The position numbers were made by a program, and so were the translations under genes. A stretch of 64,000 nt of DNA. Source: Streptomyces megasporus (GTDB lineage: Bacteria; Actinomycetota; Actinomycetes; Streptomycetales; Streptomycetaceae). The DNA lies in assembly GCF_000718985.1 (NCBI RefSeq), contig NZ_JODL01000008.1, positions 1-64,000 of the forward strand. The letters are read 5' to 3'. Shown in pieces: positions 35,845-43,299 of this stretch (its first letter is position 1; each line of letters starts with the position of its first letter). The notes under the pieces were generated by a model. It had not been told where the DNA came from and made no database searches. It saw only the letters and a program-made list of their open reading frames with translations.

Positions 35845-38136
35845 GTGAGAGCTTTGACGACCGTACCCACCCGAACGCTCGACGAGTACCTGGCGGTCGC
35901 GCTGTCGGCCCACGAGGCACCGGGGGAGACGTTCCCGGTGTACGACCCCGAGGGGCGCCACCTGTGGCCCAGGCGTGTCTCCGCACGGCTGGGCATCCCC
36001 GTGGTCGATCCGCCGACCGGGGAGCCGCGGACGGACTCCGGCGCGACCCCCGAGGAGGCCGAGGCGGTCCTGCGGCACGCGCGCGAGGACCACCTGGTGG
36101 TCGCCGTGCCGGGCCGGGGGAAGGACGAGGGGTACGCCTGGCCGGCTGCCGTCTTCGCGCTGGCCAAACGGGCGCGGTTGGAACGGGCATACGGAGTCGA
36201 GGACGTCCTGCGCGCCGTGCGCCGTGCCGGCTCGCCCCGGTGGCTGACGATCGTCGGGCCGTCCGACGCGCTCGGGTTCGGCTGGACGGCCCGGATCCGT
36301 GAGGCCCGTCCCGAGCTGGACGTCGGATTGTTGTGCGCACAGTCCGTCGTCAAGCTCGGCGAGCTGGTCTTCAAGGCCCTGGCCCACCCGCGGCTGCCGG
36401 CCGCCCGCGACGTGTTCGTCGCCCCCCTCCTCAAGGGCGACGCGCCGGTCGCCGCCGGCCGGCTCACCACCTACCCGCAGGACGCCGTGGACGCCGCCGC
36501 GCTCACCGACGGCACCGGCCTGCACCGGGTGTTCAGCCTCATCACGCACGGCAGCGAGGACTACATGCGCCTGGGCTCGGGCGACATCCTGTGCGGCCTC
36601 ACCCCCGACGAGTCCGCCCGGGAGGCCGCCGTGCGGGAGGGCGGCCCCCTGCCGGCGTGCCTCCAGGGAGACGGCTGCGTCTACCCGGAGGCGCGGCGCC
36701 GGGACCCGGCCCGGGTACCGGCCCAGGTGGTCTTCGCCAACGCCTGCCTCACCGTCAAACTCGGCACCCAACTGCTCGGCCGGGACAACCGCTTCACCGT
36801 CGCCCAGCGGTTCCTGGACGCCTGGGCGGGGAGTTACGTCGCCAGCCCCCTGCTGAAGGACGGCACGCCGGCCGAGAACCTGCTCTTCCACCACCTCCTC
36901 GACGAGGGGTTGCCGCTCGGCACCGCGGTCCGGGTGGTCAACGACAACCTGCGCCGCTGGGGCGTCGACGCGCCCGAAGTCGTGATCATCGGTGACCCCG
37001 AGGCGACCTACGCGCCGGAGCCGGCCACGGTCGCACCACCCTCGGTCACCTGCCACGAGGAGCCGGGCCGCGCACGGATCGTCTTCGAAGGGGTCGTGCC
37101 GGCCCGCACCCGGATCCGGTTGAAGGACCCCGATCTCCTCGCCGGACCCGCCGACGGCCTCACCGTGACACCCCTCGCCCCCTTCGGTGGGCGCCAACCC
37201 GTCTACTGCGCCACCGGAGTGATCGACGGCGAACCGAACCTGTTCGTCCTCGCCCTCCAGGACCACCGGATCACCGGTCCGCACACCTCACGGACCCTGG
37301 TGCTGGAGCGCACGACGGGCCGGGGCGCCGCGCCCGGGCCCACGGCCCACGGCTCGGGCGCGGTCGCGGCGGCGCACCGCATCGTCCGGGCGATCGAGCG
37401 CTACGAGAACCTGGCCTTCCTCGATCTCCGGCTGGACCGGACCCGCAACATCCTCGCCGACGCCGCCAACAGCCTTCCGACCATCGCCCGGCGGGTGAAG
37501 GCGGTGGCCGCGGAGCCGACCCGGTCCGAGCCGTTGGAGAAAGCCACCGACAGGATCCTGGCGAACTGCCGGCGCCTCGACCGCAACCTGCTGGAGATGC
37601 TGCTGCGGCTGACCGAGACGCGCGAGTACCACTTCGTCGAGGCGTACCGGCCCGCCTACGCCGTGCGGCACGTCGACAGCCCTTACGGCGTCTGCGACTA
37701 CTGCGGCGAGGTCCTGCACCGCTACGTCAGCGCCCATGTGCTCCGTCCCCACCTCCGCCGCCACCTGCTGAGCTGCCCCGTGTGCGGTGCGACCCAGGAC
37801 ACCGAGGACGACGCCGTGCGCATCGCCATCCGCGGCGACAACCGGCTCCAGCCGGGGACGGAGACCGTCCTCGACGTCCGTATGGACAACGACGGTGACG
37901 AGCCCCTGGAGGTGCTGCTCGGCGCCCGCATCACCCGTGGCAAGCCGCACGGCTTCGGCTTCCGGTTGGACCCGGACACGCTGACCGTCCCCCCGCGCGC
38001 CGCGGCGCGGACCCGACTGACCGTCACCACCGGAGAACCCTCGATCCACCACCCCGTGCTGCTGCGCTTCTACGCCGTGGGCCTGGGACGCATCGACTTC
38101 GCCGGCCGGGACCTGTGGATCCGCAAGGAGCGCTGA
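35845..38136 (+). CDS. pur6: Pur6, tyrosinyl-aminonucleoside synthetase with C25-like fold
   Basis: 763 aa. By position in the cluster it is Pur6, which joins tyrosine to the 3'-amino group of the nucleoside. No ATP-grasp, adenylation-domain or Walker motif is visible. Residues about 80–390 instead follow the pattern of gingipain/C25-like clan CD hydrolases: SLITHGSE with His235, FANACLTVKLG with Cys301, then LGTAVRVVNDNLRRWG and a closing IIGDPEATY. A helical part (500–600) leads to a zinc ribbon (Cys617, Cys620, Cys644, Cys647) and a beta-rich C-terminal domain (about 655–763). The GTG start follows AAGAGG. The His/Cys pair suggests an acyl-enzyme route to the amide, which is inference. Confidence 0.85.
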   Translation: MRALTTVPTRTLDEYLAVALSAHEAPGETFPVYDPEGRHLWPRRVSARLGIPVVDPPTGEPRTDSGATPEEAEAVLRHAREDHLVVAVPGRGKDEGYAWPAAVFALAKRARLERAYGVEDVLRAVRRAGSPRWLTIVGPSDALGFGWTARIREARPELDVGLLCAQSVVKLGELVFKALAHPRLPAARDVFVAPLLKGDAPVAAGRLTTYPQDAVDAAALTDGTGLHRVFSLITHGSEDYMRLGSGDILCGLTPDESAREAAVREGGPLPACLQGDGCVYPEARRRDPARVPAQVVFANACLTVKLGTQLLGRDNRFTVAQRFLDAWAGSYVASPLLKDGTPAENLLFHHLLDEGLPLGTAVRVVNDNLRRWGVDAPEVVIIGDPEATYAPEPATVAPPSVTCHEEPGRARIVFEGVVPARTRIRLKDPDLLAGPADGLTVTPLAPFGGRQPVYCATGVIDGEPNLFVLALQDHRITGPHTSRTLVLERTTGRGAAPGPTAHGSGAVAAAHRIVRAIERYENLAFLDLRLDRTRNILADAANSLPTIARRVKAVAAEPTRSEPLEKATDRILANCRRLDRNLLEMLLRLTETREYHFVEAYRPAYAVRHVDSPYGVCDYCGEVLHRYVSAHVLRPHLRRHLLSCPVCGATQDTEDDAVRIAIRGDNRLQPGTETVLDVRMDNDGDEPLEVLLGARITRGKPHGFGFRLDPDTLTVPPRAAARTRLTVTTGEPSIHHPVLLRFYAVGLGRIDFAGRDLWIRKER

Positions 38137-38158
38137 CGCTCCGCCGCCGCGCACCGGG

Positions 38159-38197
38159 GCGCACGAGACCGGCGCACGAGATCGGCGCACGAGACCG
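38159..38197 (+). repeat. three 13-bp tandem copies between pur6 and pur4
   Basis: GCGCACGAGA(C/T)CG occurs three times in a row, 23 bp after the pur6 stop and 43 bp before the pur4 start; the middle copy differs by one base. Confidence 0.95.
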
Positions 38198-38240
38198 GCA
38201 CGGACGTGAGCCGACGACGAACACGAGACGAGGAGGACAC

Positions 38241-39524
38241 ATGAGCGACGCCCGGACCCTTGCGCTCCTGGGCGGGGAGCCGGCGATCTCCCGGCCGCTG
38301 CCGCACGAGGTGTGGCCGCCCCCGGCGTCGGAGGAGGAACTCGCCGCGCTGGCCGCGCAGCGGAACCTGGACATCTCCATCAAGGGCAGCAGCGGGCCGA
38401 TCGCGGAGCTGGAGCGCGACTTCCTGGACTTCCTGGAGAACCGCGTGCGCTGGGCGGTGACGTTCAACTCCGGGACGAGCGCGCTGTTGGCCGCCTACTT
38501 CGCGCTCGGCGTGCGCGAGGGCACCGAGGTGATCGGCCCGGCGCTCACCTACCACGCGGCGCTCAGCCCGGTGCACGTGCTGCGCGGAGACGTCGTCCTG
38601 GCCGACATCGACATCCGCACGCGCGGTGTCGACCCGCGCGCGGTGGAGGAGGCGATCACCGAGCGGACCAGGGTCCTCACCGTCGTCCACCAGTGGGGCC
38701 ACCCCTGTGACATGGACGCCCTGCTGGACATCGCCGACCGGTACGGCCTGAAGGTCCTGGAGGACTGCTCCCACGCCCACGGCAGCCGCTACAAGGGCAG
38801 GCCGTGCGGAACCTTCGGGGACGCCGCGGTCTTCTCCCTGCAGGCCAACAAGGCGGTCTTCGCCGGCGAGGGCGGCATCCTGGTGACCGACGACGCCGAG
38901 GTGCACGACCGCGCGACCCTCCTGGGCCACTACCGCGACCGCTCCCGCGACCGCGTGGTGGACGAGGAACTGCGCCGGTTCTGGGTGACCGGTTTCGGTC
39001 TGAAGCTGCGCATGTCGCCGTTCAACGCGCTGGTCGCGCGCCACTCCCTGGCCGCTTTCCCGGCCCGCAGGGAAGCCCGTCACCAGTGCCTGCACTACCT
39101 CAACGCACGGCTGCGCGACGTGCCCTACCTGGAGCCGGTCCATGTCGCGGACGAGGTCGACATGGGCGCCTGGTACGGCTTCAAGCCGCTCTACCGGCCC
39201 GAGGCGCTGCACGGGCTGCCCCGCGCCGTGCTCATCGAGGCCCTCCGGGCGGAGGGCATGGAGGTCTCCGCGCCCTCCGGCCCGCGCCTGGCGACGCTCC
39301 CGCTCTACTCCGACGCGGACAGCCCCCTCTTCCCCGGCGCGCCCAGGCGCGCCGCCGCCCCCGAGGAGGGCTCCGTCGCCGAACACGTCGAGCGGCACGC
39401 CCTGTCGCTGCCCACGTTCACCAACTGGCCGGAGGACAAGGCACTCATCGACGAGTACGTGGAGGCGTTCCGGAAGGTGGGCCGCGAGTCGGCCGCCCTC
39501 GCCGCCCACGCGGCACGCCGCTGA
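38241..39524 (+). CDS. pur4: DegT/DnrJ/EryC1 aminotransferase Pur4
   Basis: 427 aa. The PLP Lys is Lys204 (SLQANKAVFAGEGG), the ring-contacting Asp is Asp175 (LEDCSHAHG), and the N-terminus LALLGGEPAISRPLP is typical of the StsC/AHBA-synthase branch. Pur4 puts the amino group on the 3'-keto nucleotide made by Pur10. ATG after GAGGAGGACAC. Confidence 0.92.
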   Translation: MSDARTLALLGGEPAISRPLPHEVWPPPASEEELAALAAQRNLDISIKGSSGPIAELERDFLDFLENRVRWAVTFNSGTSALLAAYFALGVREGTEVIGPALTYHAALSPVHVLRGDVVLADIDIRTRGVDPRAVEEAITERTRVLTVVHQWGHPCDMDALLDIADRYGLKVLEDCSHAHGSRYKGRPCGTFGDAAVFSLQANKAVFAGEGGILVTDDAEVHDRATLLGHYRDRSRDRVVDEELRRFWVTGFGLKLRMSPFNALVARHSLAAFPARREARHQCLHYLNARLRDVPYLEPVHVADEVDMGAWYGFKPLYRPEALHGLPRAVLIEALRAEGMEVSAPSGPRLATLPLYSDADSPLFPGAPRRAAAPEEGSVAEHVERHALSLPTFTNWPEDKALIDEYVEAFRKVGRESAALAAHAARR

Positions 39525-39573
39525 CCCCCGTCCCCGCCCCGTGGGGCGGACCGACGAACCGAGAGAGGCACTC

Positions 39574-40263
39574 ATGACGATCAAGGAATCCCCGGAAGCC
39601 GCGGCGAGGGTCCTCGCCCACGCCCTGGAAGGGGAGGACCTGCCGGACTCCTTCACCCTGCTGGGCAAGGAGTGGAGCCTGCACCGGGGCGTCTTCCCCG
39701 GCACCATCACCGCGGCCACCGAGGTGATGGCGTCCGTCCTGCCCTACCCGCGCGGCGGCAGCTTCCTGGAGGTGGGATGCGGCACCGGCGTCATATCGGT
39801 CACGGCCGCGCTCTCCGGCTGCTCCCACGTGACGGCGCTGGACATCAACGAGAAGGCCGTCGCCAACACCGCGGAGAACGCCGAACGACACGGGGTCGCC
39901 GACCGGGTGCGCGTCCTCCACAGCGACCTGTACTCCGCCCTCGGCCCGGAGGACCGCTTCGACGTCGTCTTCTGGAACGTGCCGTGGACCTACGTCGAGG
40001 AGGACTTCCCGCTCACCACGGACCTGCACGGTGCCGTCTTCGACCCCGGCTACCAGGGCCAGCACCGGTTCATCACCGAGGCCCGACCGCACCTGGCGGA
40101 CGGGGGGCGGCTGCTCATCGGCACCGCGGACCTGGGGGACCAGGAACGGCTGGAGCGGTCGGCGGCCGAGATCGGCATGCGGGTGGAACTGCTGCGTCGC
40201 GTGCGGCGCATCGAGGTGACGCGCGTCATGGAGTACAGGTTGCTGGAACTGACCGCCGCGTGA
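39574..40263 (+). CDS. pur5: SAM-dependent N-methyltransferase Pur5
   Basis: 229 aa. SAM motif I is FLEVGCGTGVIS and the acidic loop TALDINEKAV. Motif IV reads FWNVPWTY, a variant of the N-P-P-Y/F/W motif found in methyltransferases that act on exocyclic amino groups such as adenine N6. This fits its role in dimethylating N6 of 3'-amino-3'-deoxyadenosine. It starts 49 bp after pur4. Confidence 0.92.
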   Translation: MTIKESPEAAARVLAHALEGEDLPDSFTLLGKEWSLHRGVFPGTITAATEVMASVLPYPRGGSFLEVGCGTGVISVTAALSGCSHVTALDINEKAVANTAENAERHGVADRVRVLHSDLYSALGPEDRFDVVFWNVPWTYVEEDFPLTTDLHGAVFDPGYQGQHRFITEARPHLADGGRLLIGTADLGDQERLERSAAEIGMRVELLRRVRRIEVTRVMEYRLLELTAA

Positions 40264-40345
40264 GCGCCGGTGGGGGCGGGCGCGCCCGCCCCCACCGGCC
40301 GGGCCCCGAACGTCCCGACGAACCACCCACACGAGAGAGGCGCGC

Positions 40346-41161
40346 ATGCCGACACCCGAGGACCTGGCCCTGGCGAGGGAACTCGCCGACATCGCCGATG
40401 CCGTCACCGTGGAACGCTTCCGGGCACGGGACCTGGAGGTCCGCAGGAAACCGGACCGCACCCCCGTCACCGACGCGGACCTGGCCGTCGAGAAGGCGGT
40501 GCGCGCGGCGGTCGAGGAACGCCGTCCCGGCGACGCCCTCTTCGGAGAGGAGCAAGGCGGCGAGATCACCCGGGGCCGCACCTGGGTGGTGGACCCCATC
40601 GACGGCACCAAGAACTTCCTGCGCGGCGTCCCGGTGTGGGCCACCCTCGTGGCCCTCGTCGAGGACGGTCGCCCCACCGTGGGCGTGGTCAGCGCTCCCG
40701 CGCTGCGCAAGCGCTGGTGGGCCGGGCTCGGCCAGGGCGCGTGGACGGCCGGCCCCGACGGCCCCGTCGCCCTGCGGGTCTCGGAGGTCGAACACCTGGC
40801 GGACGCCTACCTGTCCACCACGGAACTGCGCACATGGGCCGCGTGCCAGGCCCGTGACAGGTACCTGCGTCTGGCCGATTCCTGCTGGCAGGACCGGGCC
40901 TTCGGCGACTTCCTCCAGTACTGCCTGGTGGCCGAGGGCACCATCGACCTCGTGGCGGAACCGATCGTCAGCCCGTGGGACGTGGCCGCCGTGCGGATCC
41001 TCGTCGAGGAGGCGGGGGGCGTCTGCACCGACCTGGACGGCCGGGACCCGCTGGAGGGGACGGGCGTCCTGGCCGGCAACCCGAGGCTGCACGCCGCCGC
41101 GCTCTCCCTGGTGAGCGCGCGGCGGGGCGGTGGAGAGGGGGACCGGGAACCGAACCGATGA
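40346..41161 (+). CDS. pur3: inositol-monophosphatase-family phosphatase Pur3
   Basis: 271 aa. The magnesium sites are LFGEEQGG, WVVDPIDGTKNFLRG and SPWDVAAVRILVEEAGG. The sequence is closest in memory to actinobacterial HisN (histidinol phosphatase), for example DPIDGTKNFLRGVPVWATL, so it looks like a recruited HisN paralogue. In the pathway it removes the 5'-phosphate of 3'-amino-3'-deoxy-AMP. No his genes are nearby. Confidence 0.9.
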   Translation: MPTPEDLALARELADIADAVTVERFRARDLEVRRKPDRTPVTDADLAVEKAVRAAVEERRPGDALFGEEQGGEITRGRTWVVDPIDGTKNFLRGVPVWATLVALVEDGRPTVGVVSAPALRKRWWAGLGQGAWTAGPDGPVALRVSEVEHLADAYLSTTELRTWAACQARDRYLRLADSCWQDRAFGDFLQYCLVAEGTIDLVAEPIVSPWDVAAVRILVEEAGGVCTDLDGRDPLEGTGVLAGNPRLHAAALSLVSARRGGGEGDREPNR

Positions 41162-41240
41162 CCGCGCCGGGCGGGCGCCGCACACCACAGAACCGACATC
41201 CTGTCGAGGAACCAGAAGCACAGAAGAAGGCGATACGACC

Positions 41241-41855
41241 ATGCCCACCTCCGACCACACCACCTCCGCGACCCACGCGGTGCGCCCGGCGACCCACGAG
41301 GACGTCCCCCGAGCGGTCCGGACGCTGGAACGCGCGTTCGCGGACTACCCCGCCACCCGGCACACCATCTCGGCGGACGACCACGGCAGGAGGGTGCGGG
41401 AGGCCCAGGAGCTGATCCTCACCCGCGTCGGCCTGGAGTACGGCCGGGTCTGGGTGGCTGCCGACGGCGACGCCGTGGCCGTGTGGACCACTCCGGAGAA
41501 GGACCCCACCCCGGCCTTCGTGGAGATCGGCCCGCGGATGGGCGAACTCGCCGGTGACCGGCTCCACGCCCAGCAGGAGAGCGAGCGCCTGGTGGCGCCC
41601 CACCGGCCCACCGAGCCGGTGTGGTTCCTGGCCACCGTGGCGGTGGACCCGGACCGTCAGGGGCAGGGGCTGGGCACCGCGGTCATCCGGCCCGGCCTGG
41701 AGGAGGCCGACCGGGCCGGCGTGCCCGCCTTCCTGGAGACCGCCGACGAGCGCAACGTGCGGCTCTACCGGCGGTTCGGCTTCGAGGTCACCGCCGACAT
41801 CGACATCCCCGACGGCCCCCGCACCTGGTGCATGCGCCGCGCGCCCCGTTCCTAG
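41241..41855 (+). CDS. pac: puromycin N-acetyltransferase Pac
   Basis: 204 aa GNAT protein. It shares long blocks with the well-known S. alboniger Pac: DVPRAVRTL, AFADYPATRHT, RVWVAADG/VAVWTTPE, EIGPRM, LVAPHRP, WFLATV, AGVPAFLET and GPRTWCM. Between these it differs at many positions, so it is a diverged orthologue. The acetyl-CoA loop is DRQGQGLGTAV. It acetylates the free amino group of the tyrosyl part and so protects the producer ribosomes. ATG start; a 16-bp hairpin follows the stop. Confidence 0.97.
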   Translation: MPTSDHTTSATHAVRPATHEDVPRAVRTLERAFADYPATRHTISADDHGRRVREAQELILTRVGLEYGRVWVAADGDAVAVWTTPEKDPTPAFVEIGPRMGELAGDRLHAQQESERLVAPHRPTEPVWFLATVAVDPDRQGQGLGTAVIRPGLEEADRAGVPAFLETADERNVRLYRRFGFEVTADIDIPDGPRTWCMRRAPRS

Positions 41856-41868
41856 CCCTTCGGAATCC

Positions 41869-41907
41869 GCCGTGCCGGCCGGCCGTCGCGTGGCCGGCCG
41901 GCACGGC
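41869..41907 (+). terminator. strong hairpin between pac and dmpM
   Basis: A 16-bp perfect GC-rich stem (41869–41884 / 41892–41907) with a 7-base loop lies 14 bases after the pac stop. There is no T-run, so it may terminate, attenuate or stabilise the upstream message. Confidence 0.75.
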
Positions 41908-41965
41908 GCCCGCTCCTCGCCGCCGCGGCCGACGGCCGCCCGCCCCGCCCCGCAGGGAGACCACC

Positions 41966-43018
41966 GTGGGAACCACCACTTCGCACCGTGACCAGTTCGC
42001 CGACCAGGCGAGGCTGTTGGAACTGATATGGGGTTACATGACGTCCGACCTGGTGGACGTCGCGACCCGCCTCCGCATCCCGGACCACATCGGCACCCGT
42101 GAGGTCGGCAGCGGCGAGCTGGCCGAGGAGACCGGCACCCACGCGCCGTCGCTCCTCCGGCTGCTGCGTGCCCTGGCCGCGCTGGGCCTGTTGGAGGAGC
42201 CGCGGGCCGACACGTTCCGCCTGACGCCGATGGGGGCACGGCTGCGCGCCGACGCTCCCGACTCGCTGTACTCGTTCGCCCGGCAGGGGACGGGGGTGTT
42301 CCGCCGGGCCTGGGAGGAGTTGGAACACAGCATCCGCACCGGGGAACCGGCCTTCGATCGGATGTTCGGCAAGGACTTCTTCGGTCACCTCGCCTCCGAG
42401 CCCGAACTCTCCTCGACGTTCACCGCCTCGATGCGGCAGGCGACCCGCAGCGTGGCCGCCGCGCTGGCGGCGCACCACGACTTCTCGCGGTACGGCACCG
42501 TCGTGGACGTGGGCGGCGCCGACGGCTCGCTGCTCGCCGCGGTGCTGCGTGAGCACCCGAAGACGAGGGGCGTCGTCTTCGACTCGGCGGAGGGCGCGGC
42601 GAACGCCCCCGACACGGTGCGCGCCGCCGGGGTGGAGGAGCGGTGCCGCGTCGAGACCGGCGACTTCTTCCGGGCGGTGCCCGAGGGCGGGGACCTGTAC
42701 CTGCTCAAGAGCATCCTCCACGACTGGAACGACGAACGTTGCGTGGACATCCTGCGTGCCTGCCGGCGGGCCGTCCCGGAACACGGTCGGCTGCTGGTCA
42801 TCGAGGTGCTGATGCCCCCGCGCGCCGCCTCGGACGTGCATCCGCTGACCTACCTCAGCGACCTGTACATGTTCGTCACCATGGGCGGCAAGGAGCGCAC
42901 CGAGCGGGAGTACGCCGAGCTGTTCGAGGCGGCCGGGTTCACGACCGCAGGTGTCGAGTCGCCCGCGACGCTGGCACCGTTCTCCCTGATCGAGGCGGAA
43001 CCGTCCGCGGAGGCGTGA
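41966..43018 (+). CDS. dmpM: O-demethylpuromycin O-methyltransferase DmpM
   Basis: 350 aa. A dimerisation/winged-helix N-terminus (LLRLLRALAALGLLEE) precedes the SAM domain: VVDVGGADGSLLAAVL and the catalytic His in LKSILHDWNDERC. It belongs to the small-molecule O-methyltransferases and, beside pac, is the enzyme that methylates the tyrosyl hydroxyl. The GTG start follows GGGAGA. It is somewhat shorter at the N-terminus than I recall for the S. alboniger enzyme. Confidence 0.92.
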   Translation: MGTTTSHRDQFADQARLLELIWGYMTSDLVDVATRLRIPDHIGTREVGSGELAEETGTHAPSLLRLLRALAALGLLEEPRADTFRLTPMGARLRADAPDSLYSFARQGTGVFRRAWEELEHSIRTGEPAFDRMFGKDFFGHLASEPELSSTFTASMRQATRSVAAALAAHHDFSRYGTVVDVGGADGSLLAAVLREHPKTRGVVFDSAEGAANAPDTVRAAGVEERCRVETGDFFRAVPEGGDLYLLKSILHDWNDERCVDILRACRRAVPEHGRLLVIEVLMPPRAASDVHPLTYLSDLYMFVTMGGKERTEREYAELFEAAGFTTAGVESPATLAPFSLIEAEPSAEA

Positions 43019-43027
43019 GGCGCGGCG

Positions 43028-43049
43028 GCGCCGGGCGGCGGCCCGGCGC
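43028..43049 (+). terminator. hairpin after dmpM
   Basis: A 9-bp perfect stem (43028–43036 / 43041–43049) with a 4-base loop begins 9 bases after the dmpM stop. The 250 bp between it and pur8 hold no gene that I can support, so pur8 may have its own promoter. Confidence 0.65.
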
Positions 43050-43299
43050 GATCGGGCACGGCCGGACACGACGACAAGTCCTCCTTGCCGACCGGCCCCG
43101 ACCGCTTGTTGGACGCGGTGCCCCCGCCCCTGCTGTGCTGGTGCCGCGCCGAGACCACCGGGCCCGGAACACCGGACGGAACGACCTGTGGCTCGACGCT
43201 CCCGCCGTCCCCGGCGCGCACGATCGGTGGAGCCCCCGCCCACCCGTCGCCCGCCCGCGCCGGGGACGGCTCCCGGCACGACGACAAGGAGCCTCGCCC

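Noticed and set aside
35845..38136. Pur6 as an ATP-grasp or adenylation-domain ligase
   Set aside because: None of the glycine-rich or lysine-bearing signature loops of those families can be found in the 763 residues.
34761..41161. Streptomycin-like aminocyclitol cluster (dehydrogenase, DegT aminotransferase, IMPase-family phosphatase)
   Set aside because: The same three families occur there, but Pac, DmpM, the Nudix enzyme and NapH point specifically to the puromycin pathway.
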